52,519 nucleotides of DNA from Thermaceae bacterium. GTDB taxonomy: Bacteria; Deinococcota; Deinococci; Deinococcales; Thermaceae. Below the pieces are notes generated by a model. The model saw nothing but the letters and a program-made list of their open reading frames with translations. It was not told the DNA's origin and searched no databases. Of the stretch, positions 16,397-23,684 are shown in pieces. A program made the position numbers and the translations under genes. The number at the start of each line of letters is the position of its first letter. Within the stretch, counting starts at the first letter, position 1. The stretch covers positions 1 to 52,519 of the forward strand of contig JADMIM010000016.1 in assembly GCA_015478585.1 (NCBI GenBank). Direction: 5' to 3'.

Positions 16397-16470
16397 GTTT
16401 TCTCCTTAGGGGAATTGAAACCCCCGCTCAAAGTAGCCTCTGGGGCGTTATAGCGGTGTTACTCTCGAGG

Positions 16471-18495
16471 TCAGTGCGGCACGTCAATAAATCGGATATG
16501 CACCGATTTGGATGCCGTCTGGTTGCTGGCATCGCTCACGTAGAGGGTGAGGTTGCCCTGCCCGAAGTCAACGCAGTTGTTCTTGTCATAGTTGGCGACC
16601 CAAGTCGGGGTCGCGCCGGTGCCGATCTGGATTTCGGGGCAACCGGTCTTGTCGGTGTACTGCCAGGCCCAGCGGTATTGCAGGGCTCCGGTGCCGCCCG
16701 AGGCGGTGCCGCTAAGGTTCAGGCTCGAGTTCAAGTAGACCTGGAAGGGGTCAAACTGTGGCAGTAGGTTCCCACTCCCATCGAGCAGGGGGGTGTTATT
16801 AACGTAGATTTGCACGATGGTCGGAACCGGCGGGGGCGGGTCTACCACCACGCTCACGCTGGCGGTAGCCGTGGCTCCGTAGTTATCTTTCACGGTTAGG
16901 GTGACGGTGCGGGAGCCGGTGCTGCCAAAGGTCACGCCAAGTTGTGCGCCACTACCCAGATTGCCACCACTACCGTCGGCGCTGTTGCTGCTCGTCCAGG
17001 TATAGGTAAGGGTGGTGTTAGAAAGATAGGTCTGGGCCTGGAAGGTGTAAGCGCTGTTCTGGTATAGATGCTGACCATTGGCGGGGGTCAGAATTTTAGC
17101 GACAGGGTTATCCACGATGCTGATGGCAAAATTGACCGAGTTGGTAGCACCCTGGCTGTCCTCGGCGGTAGCTGTGATGAGCTGGACACCGAGTTTCTTG
17201 AAGGTGTAGTTCAGGACGGGGTTGTTGACATCGGTAGTGCCCAGTACCCCTTCCACCCAGGAATACCAGGTGACTTTACAGCACTTGCTTGCGTCCTCGA
17301 CATCGCTGACTTGCGCCTGAAAGTTCGCTCCCAGAGGGCTGCCGATATCGAAAGTGTCGTTTTGCTTGGGGGTGAGCACCTGGATGGTGGGTGGAATGTT
17401 GCCGTAGAGATGGCTCAAAGCCAGCAGGTCGCCCTGGCTCAGATCGTTGATGGTGCCAATTTTGCCACTGTCGTAGGCACCGGAGTTGACCAGTTGATAG
17501 GTGGGTAGGGCGTTACCCTTGCTATCGGTCTTGGAAAAGCCGTTGTAGACCGTGTAGTGCATCACCGAGGCGTAGTCGTAGCTTCCGTAGGGTGCGCCGA
17601 GGTCGCTAGGGGTTTTATCGTAGTTGTACTTGTAGTTGTCAATGATGTTGTTGTATATCACGGTGATATCACTGTCGCGGTCATTTCTGGACTGCTCGTG
17701 CCACAGCCCCAGGGCGTGCCCGAACTCGTGCAGATAGGAATGAACGGCACATCCCGGTGCAAAGTGGATTACCTGCCGCCCCCCTTGCCGCCCTACCGCA
17801 GAGTCGCCGCAGATGGGCTTTTTGGGGTCGGCCAGGGTCACGTAGACGTAGTCGCCGCCGGGGTTGTACACCTGGGCTAGGCTGAGGCCCGCCCGGTTCT
17901 GGTAGATGCTCGCGGCCTGGGCAACTTTATCCTTGATTTCTTGGGGTAGGCTGGGGTCGAGCAGGTAGGGCAAGGTTTTGTTAGGCCAGAGTTTGCCATT
18001 CGAGGCGGGCATGGGGTTGGACTGGAGGTGAACCCCGCTCGAGCCCACACTTTGCACCGCCGATAGCGGGATGATGATATCGCCTTGGTATAGCGCGTAA
18101 TCGCTATAAACCGTCACCGGCACTTGTACCGTGGCAGATGGGTTTTGCGCGGTGGGTGCAGCCAGGGTGGCAGTGCCGCTTTTAGGGTTGACCACCGCGA
18201 GTTGGACGGGGTTACTGGCAACGCTTCCTAGCGAGGCGGTAATGGTGGTATCTCCCACGCTCAGGGCCGCTACTACCCCGCTCGAGTTGACGGTAGCCAC
18301 GGTGGGGTTGCTGGAGTTCCACTGCACCACCCCGCTAACCGGGTTGCCCTTAGCATCGGTGAGGGTGAGGGCCTGTCCTCCCCCCAGCAGCATGGCAGTA
18401 CCGGGAGCCGAGAGTTGCAACAGGCCTGGAGGTGGCCCTGAGCCACCACAAGCTGCGAGAAGCAGCAGGATGGGTAATAGCGCCATATATTTCAT
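16471..18495 (-). CDS. astacin-type zinc metalloprotease lipoprotein
   Basis: A 674-residue surface protease. A lipobox LAAC (13-16, acylated Cys16) ends the signal peptide. Residues about 28-103 form a BIG2-like Ig domain (GNPVSGVVQWNSSNPTVATV). The peptidase spans about 165-375: HEFGHALGLWH (256-266) followed by E is the astacin HExxHxxGxxHE zinc site, then SVMHY (310-314), the Met-turn with its Tyr ligand. Three Ig/PKD-like modules follow (about 375-670), including a CC pair at about 405. It would cleave extracellular proteins at the outer surface. Ten bases separate it from the preceding secreted-protein gene, so it is in an operon. No obvious prodomain Cys switch was seen. Confidence 0.88.
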   Translation of the reverse strand: MKYMALLPILLLLAACGGSGPPPGLLQLSAPGTAMLLGGGQALTLTDAKGNPVSGVVQWNSSNPTVATVNSSGVVAALSVGDTTITASLGSVASNPVQLAVVNPKSGTATLAAPTAQNPSATVQVPVTVYSDYALYQGDIIIPLSAVQSVGSSGVHLQSNPMPASNGKLWPNKTLPYLLDPSLPQEIKDKVAQAASIYQNRAGLSLAQVYNPGGDYVYVTLADPKKPICGDSAVGRQGGRQVIHFAPGCAVHSYLHEFGHALGLWHEQSRNDRDSDITVIYNNIIDNYKYNYDKTPSDLGAPYGSYDYASVMHYTVYNGFSKTDSKGNALPTYQLVNSGAYDSGKIGTINDLSQGDLLALSHLYGNIPPTIQVLTPKQNDTFDIGSPLGANFQAQVSDVEDASKCCKVTWYSWVEGVLGTTDVNNPVLNYTFKKLGVQLITATAEDSQGATNSVNFAISIVDNPVAKILTPANGQHLYQNSAYTFQAQTYLSNTTLTYTWTSSNSADGSGGNLGSGAQLGVTFGSTGSRTVTLTVKDNYGATATASVSVVVDPPPPVPTIVQIYVNNTPLLDGSGNLLPQFDPFQVYLNSSLNLSGTASGGTGALQYRWAWQYTDKTGCPEIQIGTGATPTWVANYDKNNCVDFGQGNLTLYVSDASNQTASKSVHIRFIDVPH

Positions 18496-18504
18496 GCAAT
18501 TCTC

Positions 18505-19041
18505 CTAGGGCATACGTGCGAGGGCGCTACGGGCTAGAGCTTGGGCCAGTACGGGAGCATTAGGGGCATTGAGTAACCCTACCCAGAGCGCTGAGTTGCC
18601 TCTGCGGACGATCACCCCACCGGTGGGAATCGGACTGTTGTTGAAGGTTAGAGTGTACGCCTCGTCACCGAAACCGGGGAGGGGGGTTAGGGTGGGTTTA
18701 GCCTTTTCATCCTGCATTCGGGCTTGACCCTCTTGTATGGTCTGATCCATTAATTCTTTGGCGCTCGCGCCATTAGATGAATCAAGATGAACCCAGCCAA
18801 GGGCCAAGGCCTTGCCGAACTGGCTGCCACTGGCCCGGATCACCCATTCGCAGGCGTTAAAAGTGACGGTGATACCGTTCTTACTCGTAGTGCGCGGCTT
18901 GGGCTGGTACTGGGTAGCCCCCGGCCCCAGCGCTCCTGCCACCTGATCGGGGCTGAGCCAGCCACACACCGCACCGCCTTGGCCCAGCGCCGGAACCGCC
19001 ACAAAAGCGGCTGCCAAAATCAAGAACACAATCTTTTTCAT
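18505..19041 (-). CDS. secreted protein, DUF3558-like
   Basis: A 178-residue exported protein: signal peptide 1-20 (MKKIVFLILAAAFVAVPALG), then a compact domain with two Cys (CGWL and ACEW) likely to form a disulfide. The order Cys-x-x-L near the N-terminus, ACEW, GFGDEAYTLTF and VIVRRGNSALWVGLLN matches the layout of DUF3558/PknH-sensor-like extracellular domains. The next gene upstream encodes a paralogue with GLGDEAFSTTF and VAVRKGKTVFFVQVFN at the same places. GGAGGA precedes the ATG. It sits 10 bases from the gene on either side, so it belongs to the astacin operon. Function is unknown; ligand sensing or protease binding is a guess. Confidence 0.7.
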   Translation of the reverse strand: MKKIVFLILAAAFVAVPALGQGGAVCGWLSPDQVAGALGPGATQYQPKPRTTSKNGITVTFNACEWVIRASGSQFGKALALGWVHLDSSNGASAKELMDQTIQEGQARMQDEKAKPTLTPLPGFGDEAYTLTFNNSPIPTGGVIVRRGNSALWVGLLNAPNAPVLAQALARSALARMP

Positions 19042-19051
19042 AGCTTCCTCC

Positions 19052-19555
19052 TTAGGGGAGCCTCGAGACTCCGCCTTTTGCTAGCTTGAGCGCGTCAGCC
19101 AGCGGGTCGGTGGTGTTGAAAACCTGCACGAAAAACACGGTTTTGCCCTTACGCACCGCCACGTGGCTGAACTTTATCGGTGCCTCGGAGGTCTCGAAAG
19201 TTGTGGAGAAGGCTTCGTCGCCGAGGCCTTTTTGTGGGGTGACGGTGATTTTAGTTTTGGAACTGGAGTCCTGGGTGGCATCCTGGGTCTCCTGTTTGAG
19301 CAGGTCTTGTAGGTTCATACCTTTATCAGTTACCCCAGGCAACAGCACCACCTGCACCAGGATTTTGTCTTTGCGGCGGCTGCACATGGTTCCATACCCC
19401 TGGATGTCTTTGCGGTTCATGGGGGTATTTTTGGTCACGAACCCCGCGCCAATGACCGCATTCACTGCCGCGTCGCTGACCACATCGCAGGCGGTGGGCT
19501 GAGCCAGCCCTAAAACCCCTAGCAGAACGACCATCCCGAATAGCATCCTTTTCAT
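19052..19555 (-). CDS. secreted protein, paralogue of the next gene
   Basis: A 167-residue exported protein. Start ATG 19555 has a strong ribosome-binding site GGAGGAG just upstream; the frame is open further but without one. Residues 1-18 (MKRMLFGMVVLLGVLGLA) are the signal peptide, giving Gln-Pro-Thr-Ala-Cys after cleavage. The domain has TACDVVSDAAVNAVIGAG, a Cys in GTMCSRR, GLGDEAFSTTF and VAVRKGKTVFFVQVFN, aligning with the 18505-19041 product. Both are DUF3558-like. Together with the small gene upstream and the astacin downstream it forms one run of closely spaced minus-strand genes. I do not know its function. Confidence 0.7.
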   Translation of the reverse strand: MKRMLFGMVVLLGVLGLAQPTACDVVSDAAVNAVIGAGFVTKNTPMNRKDIQGYGTMCSRRKDKILVQVVLLPGVTDKGMNLQDLLKQETQDATQDSSSKTKITVTPQKGLGDEAFSTTFETSEAPIKFSHVAVRKGKTVFFVQVFNTTDPLADALKLAKGGVSRLP

Positions 19556-19565
19556 GACTCCTCCT

Positions 19566-19742
19566 TTAGCGCAGCCCCCTGGGTTTGAAGCTGGCCTCGA
19601 GGCTGCGCAGGTATTCGGTGAGGGCTTCCATGTTGGCAAAATGCAGGGTTTTATCTGCCCCACGCACTTTTAGCGCCAGACGTAGCGAGCCATCGGACTC
19701 ACGGTCTATGCGTAGCACGTAGACCTGGGTTCGACTTGCCAT
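19566..19742 (-). CDS. small hypothetical protein at head of the secreted operon
   Basis: A 58-residue product (start ATG 19742; ATG 19754 is also in frame) with the pattern VYVLRIDRESDGSLRLALKV then TLHFANMEALTEYL, i.e. two or three beta strands followed by an amphipathic helix. It has no signal peptide and is cytosolic. It stops 10 bases before the next gene, whose RBS overlaps this spacing, so it is probably translated in the same transcript. The fold resembles small beta-beta-alpha domains but I recognise no family. GGGGGTGG just before ATG 19742 supports that start. Confidence 0.55.
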   Translation of the reverse strand: MASRTQVYVLRIDRESDGSLRLALKVRGADKTLHFANMEALTEYLRSLEASFKPRGLR

Positions 19743-19802
19743 TTCCACCCCCATGCGACTGAGGGTAGAAAAAGCGGTGTCACTTTGCCGTCACAAAGTT
19801 GG

Positions 19803-20050
19803 GGGAGAGGGTAGAGAGCTAAAGGCAAAACGCTAAACGTCGAACGTCAAACGTCTAACGCTGAATGCTAAAAACTCAAAAAACTAAAAACACAGACCAC
19901 GTCCCAGACGATGTTTCTTGATAAGACAATTATGCTGTCCTGGTGTGACTTGTCAGCTCTTCGTCTTTTGCTTTTAGCCTTGAGCCTTTGGTTTTCGGCG
20001 TTTAGCACTTTGCGTCTTGCGTTTGGCCTTGGTCGCTAGATGTTTTGCGT
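19803..20050 (+). repeat. interspersed repeat, copy B
   Basis: Core GTCCCAGACGATGTTTCTTG...CTGTCCTGG at 19901-19947, with A-rich words (GCTAAACGTCGAACGTC) to the left and T-rich words (GTCTTTTGCTTTTAGCC) to the right. The arms are complementary in style but more degenerate than in copy A. It fills the gap between the small gene and the downstream regulator. Confidence 0.75.
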
Positions 20051-20055
20051 GGACT

Positions 20056-23000
20056 CTACTTATAGCGTTCGAGAAAACTCTTCTGGAACTCGGGGAAAGC
20101 CTCGAGACTAGCAGCAATCCTTGAGACCAGACTGGTCGCAGTTTGACGGTATGCACGGGCTTTGGCTGGGCGGGCGGCGATGCCCATGGCTCGATACAAC
20201 TCCAGCGCCTCCATCAGCGGGATTGTGCCTGCTGCCAGCAGCGCCTCGGCTTCGTGGATGGCCGGAGCCGTGTCCTGAGCGAGCTTTTGTAGGGCTTCCA
20301 GTCGCACCGCCAGGGCTCTGGCCTGAAACGCCGGGTTGGGGGGAACCTCGAGGCTTTCCAACTGTTCTAAAGCCCTCTCTGGTGTGTTCAGGGCCAGCCA
20401 AGCCAGGCCCCTAATCCAGGCCGCCCTGGCCCTATCGTGGGGGTCAGGGGTGGTGCTCAGGTGCTCGAGGCGCTGGGTGGCGGTGCTGGGCTGACCGCTA
20501 TCCAGGGCCTGGCGGGCATATTGGGCCTCGAGCCAAGCCCGCAATTCGTCGAGTTTGGCAGTATGGATAAGCTGGCGGGCCTCCTCCAGAATAGGAAGCG
20601 CCCCCTGTGGCTGGCCCAAGTCCAGGTAATACTCCACCAGCGACATCCGCCGCCGGGCGCGGCCCTGGGCGATGCCGGTACGCTCGGCCAGCGCCAGAGC
20701 TTCGCTCAGGGTGCTAAGGGCCTGCCCAAACTCGCCGCGCATCCGGTGGATCACGCTCAGGTTGTTGAGAAAAATACCCTCCTGAAGCGGGTCGGGCCGC
20801 TCGTAGAACAGTTCCCGGCCCCGCTCGAGGTGGCCCAGGGCCACTTCCAGCGCCCCCGACTCGAACTCGAACTTGAACAAGTTGAGCAGAATATGCCTTT
20901 GCGAGACCACGTCCCCTGCTGCCGTGGATTCGCGCAAAGCCTCCTTCAGGGTCTGGATGGCAAGTGGGCTATCCCCGCCGATGCCGATGGCCCGCCCCAG
21001 GTTGCGCAAGGCCATGCCCTTGCCACGCCGGTTGAGCGTACTCTCGAAAGCCTGCAAAGCCTGTCGAGCGTGGTATAGCCCGGCCTCCAGGTCGTTGAGT
21101 TGCACCGCCTGGTCGGAGAGCACCAGATGGGCGTTTCCGGCCAGTTCGGACAGCGGCGAAGGCTCAAAATTGAGGGCTTTTTGAAGCTGGGCCTGGGCTT
21201 CGTCGGTACGGCCCAAAGTCAGGAGGGCCTGGCCCCGCCCGAAAAAAGCCTGGGCTAGCAGAGAGGCCGGTAGCGAGGCATCCTGCAAAAGGGGTTCCAG
21301 CCGCTCCATAGCCTGACTAAAGCGGCCCGAGCGGTTATCCAGTTCGGCCAGAGCCACTGCAATCCGGGCTTCCTGAACGGGGTCTTGCAGCGCAGAGGCC
21401 AGCTCGCTCATGGCGGCAAGCTCGGCTTGCCAGTCCTCGCGCTCGTCGAGGGTTTGATATAGCTCGGCCCTGGCGGCATGAATCTCGAAGGCTTCCTGGC
21501 CCTGGGCTCCGTCTTGCAGGGCTTTTTGATACTGCTCGAGGGCTTCGCGGTTGGCGTATACCCGGCTGGCGGCCTCCCCCGCTCGCAGCCTCCAGGAGAT
21601 AGCCTGCCTGAGTTTCCCGGCCTCCTCCAGATGCCCGGCAATGCGGGCTGGGGCCGCACCCGAGCGTTCCAGACCCTCGGCCAGCTTACGGTGCAGCAGT
21701 TTGCGCCGCTCGAGACCCAGACCGTCCAGCAGCGCCCGGCGTACCAAATCGTGGCTGAAGCCATAGCCCTCGGCGGTCGGCTGTATCAAGCGAGCCCTGG
21801 CTGCGGTTTCTATCGCTTCCAGTTCTTCCCATTCGGAAAGCGCGGTAGCTCCAGCCAGCTCTTCCAGCGCGAAGCTCTCCCCGGCCAGACTAGCCGCCTC
21901 CAGAAAACGCCGCACGGCCCCACCCAGCCGGTCTACTCGGCGGTTTACCGCCTCGCGCACCGAAGGGGGGATGGGCAGTTCGCTGTAGTTTTCGGTTTCA
22001 TCGTCGTAGGGAGTGGCCCAGATGCCCTCCTCGAGGCGCAACTCGCCTGCCGCGAAGAGACTGCGCAGGGTCTCGAGGGTAAATAAGGGGTTGCCCCCAG
22101 TGGCCTGATAGAGCCGCTTGCTGAAAAGCCGAGCCTCGCTGCCAGAAAGCTGCTGTACCAGCTTTTGCAAGCTGCCCAGCTCCAGCGGCTGGAGTTCGAT
22201 CAGCACAGCAGTACCCTGCTCGACCTGCCCATGGATGCTCTGCAAGATGAGGGGGTTGAGTTCCTCCCCGCGAAAAGCCGTGATGGAGTGCATGACCCGC
22301 TCCGGCAACACCCTGGCCATGCTATAGGCCGCGACCTCGATGCTGGAGGCATCGGTGACAAACTGGAGGTCGTCGGCCACGATGGCCCCCACCCCGCCCC
22401 TGGCGATCAGCCGAATCCACTCGGTCAAAGCCTCGAGCAGCCGCAGCTTGCCGTCCTCGCTGGTGATGGGCGGTGGGGATTCTTGGGTTAACTCGGGAAG
22501 CAGCCGGGAGATTTCCTGCTGCACCCAGTTGGTAAACACCAGGCCCGGCAACAAGGCCAGCGACTGCCGGATGGCCCGGGTGGTGTAGGCGTAAGGGATT
22601 CCGCTGTCACTGGGACGGCCCTCGAGGTGCAGAAATGGCCCTTTGGTAGAGGCAAACTCGAGCATCAAGCGGGTCTTGCCCACGCCGGGTGGGCCACTCA
22701 AGTAGATGGCCTTCCCAGCCTGCCAGGCCGCTTCCATCGCGGCCCACTCCAACTCCCGCCCCACCAGCGGAGGCTGGCTGAGGGCTTTGGGGATAGAACT
22801 AATGGCCTGAATGGGCTGTGGGGCAAGGGTTTGGCCCCGGCGAATCTGCTCGACGAGCTGGGTGGTCTCGAGCAGGGGCTCGAGGGAAAATTCCTTACTC
22901 AACAAGGCTTTATACCGCTCGTAGCGCTGGAGCGCGGGGGCCGCACCCTCGAGCTGGGCCGTCAGACCAATCAGAGCCCGCTGGATGTCCTCCTGGAAAG

Positions 23001-23529
23001 GGTCGGCCTCCAGAATACGTTCGTACAGGGCTTTGGCCTGGCTGGGTTGGCTGCCCTCGAGTTCCCTGGCCTGCTTGCGAGCGGCCTCGGCCCACTTTCC
23101 CTGCCAGTGTTCACGCTCCAAGAGCAGCCAGTCTTCAAAAGCCGGGGCTCCACGCACTGCAAGCCCCGCCGCGAACTCCGCACGAAACAGCGCCAGAGCA
23201 CGGCTATAGTCGCCGGACCGAAAATGACGTTGGGCCTCGAGCAAGTCGGAGGTGTGCTCGACTAAGGCCAAGGTCTCGGGTTTTACCAGCAACAGGGCCT
23301 CGGCGGGGGTTCCGCGCAGCCGGTAGAGTTCCTGGCGCAAGTTGGCCCTGGCCCGCTCCTCGTCGGCTTCTTCCCACAGCAGTCCGGCTAGCTTTCCCCG
23401 CTCCACCGGCTCATTTTGCGAGGCCAGATAGGCGATGATGGCCCACAGCTTGCGCGTAGGCAAGGAGAGCTTCCCCTTCCCCGAGGTAATCTCGAGCGGC
23501 CCCAACAAGCGCAGGGCAAAATGGGACAT
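20056..23529 (-). CDS. SARP/BTAD-AAA-TPR transcriptional regulator
   Basis: A 1157-residue AfsR/LAL-like regulator. Residues about 3-95 are the OmpR-type winged helix (FALRLLGPLEI, then LLWEEADEERARANLRQELYRLR), about 100-235 the bacterial transcriptional activation domain, Walker A GPPGVGKT at 279-286, Walker B near IVADDLQF, and from about 600 a long run of TPR helices. The start ATG 23529 puts the domain at the very N-terminus; a GTG at 23568 would add 13 residues. It is the third regulator of this class in the window and ends next to the secreted-protein operon. Activation of that operon in response to a ligand is a reasonable but untested idea. Confidence 0.82.
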   Translation of the reverse strand: MSHFALRLLGPLEITSGKGKLSLPTRKLWAIIAYLASQNEPVERGKLAGLLWEEADEERARANLRQELYRLRGTPAEALLLVKPETLALVEHTSDLLEAQRHFRSGDYSRALALFRAEFAAGLAVRGAPAFEDWLLLEREHWQGKWAEAARKQARELEGSQPSQAKALYERILEADPFQEDIQRALIGLTAQLEGAAPALQRYERYKALLSKEFSLEPLLETTQLVEQIRRGQTLAPQPIQAISSIPKALSQPPLVGRELEWAAMEAAWQAGKAIYLSGPPGVGKTRLMLEFASTKGPFLHLEGRPSDSGIPYAYTTRAIRQSLALLPGLVFTNWVQQEISRLLPELTQESPPPITSEDGKLRLLEALTEWIRLIARGGVGAIVADDLQFVTDASSIEVAAYSMARVLPERVMHSITAFRGEELNPLILQSIHGQVEQGTAVLIELQPLELGSLQKLVQQLSGSEARLFSKRLYQATGGNPLFTLETLRSLFAAGELRLEEGIWATPYDDETENYSELPIPPSVREAVNRRVDRLGGAVRRFLEAASLAGESFALEELAGATALSEWEELEAIETAARARLIQPTAEGYGFSHDLVRRALLDGLGLERRKLLHRKLAEGLERSGAAPARIAGHLEEAGKLRQAISWRLRAGEAASRVYANREALEQYQKALQDGAQGQEAFEIHAARAELYQTLDEREDWQAELAAMSELASALQDPVQEARIAVALAELDNRSGRFSQAMERLEPLLQDASLPASLLAQAFFGRGQALLTLGRTDEAQAQLQKALNFEPSPLSELAGNAHLVLSDQAVQLNDLEAGLYHARQALQAFESTLNRRGKGMALRNLGRAIGIGGDSPLAIQTLKEALRESTAAGDVVSQRHILLNLFKFEFESGALEVALGHLERGRELFYERPDPLQEGIFLNNLSVIHRMRGEFGQALSTLSEALALAERTGIAQGRARRRMSLVEYYLDLGQPQGALPILEEARQLIHTAKLDELRAWLEAQYARQALDSGQPSTATQRLEHLSTTPDPHDRARAAWIRGLAWLALNTPERALEQLESLEVPPNPAFQARALAVRLEALQKLAQDTAPAIHEAEALLAAGTIPLMEALELYRAMGIAARPAKARAYRQTATSLVSRIAASLEAFPEFQKSFLERYK

Positions 23530-23621
23530 ATCCAGCTTTAGCCTAACAAAAGTGAGTTCAGGCTTCACCCCTCGAGCCTATCCAGGGGGCGTTATGCCTG
23601 CGTTACACCAGGGAGATGGGC

Positions 23622-23684
23622 CTCGAGCACCCCGAAACGAGGAGAAACCCTCGTCTCGAGCACCCCGAAACGGGGAGAAACCCT
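23622..23684. repeat. 30-bp tandem repeat behind alaS
   Basis: Two copies of a 30-base unit starting CTCGAGCACCCCGAAACG (23622-23651 and 23655-23684, period 33) that differ at one or two bases. Each holds a short hairpin CCCCG AAA CGGGG (perfect in the second copy). The second copy reaches into the alaS stop codon, so the pair may act as its terminator on the minus strand. Confidence 0.6.
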
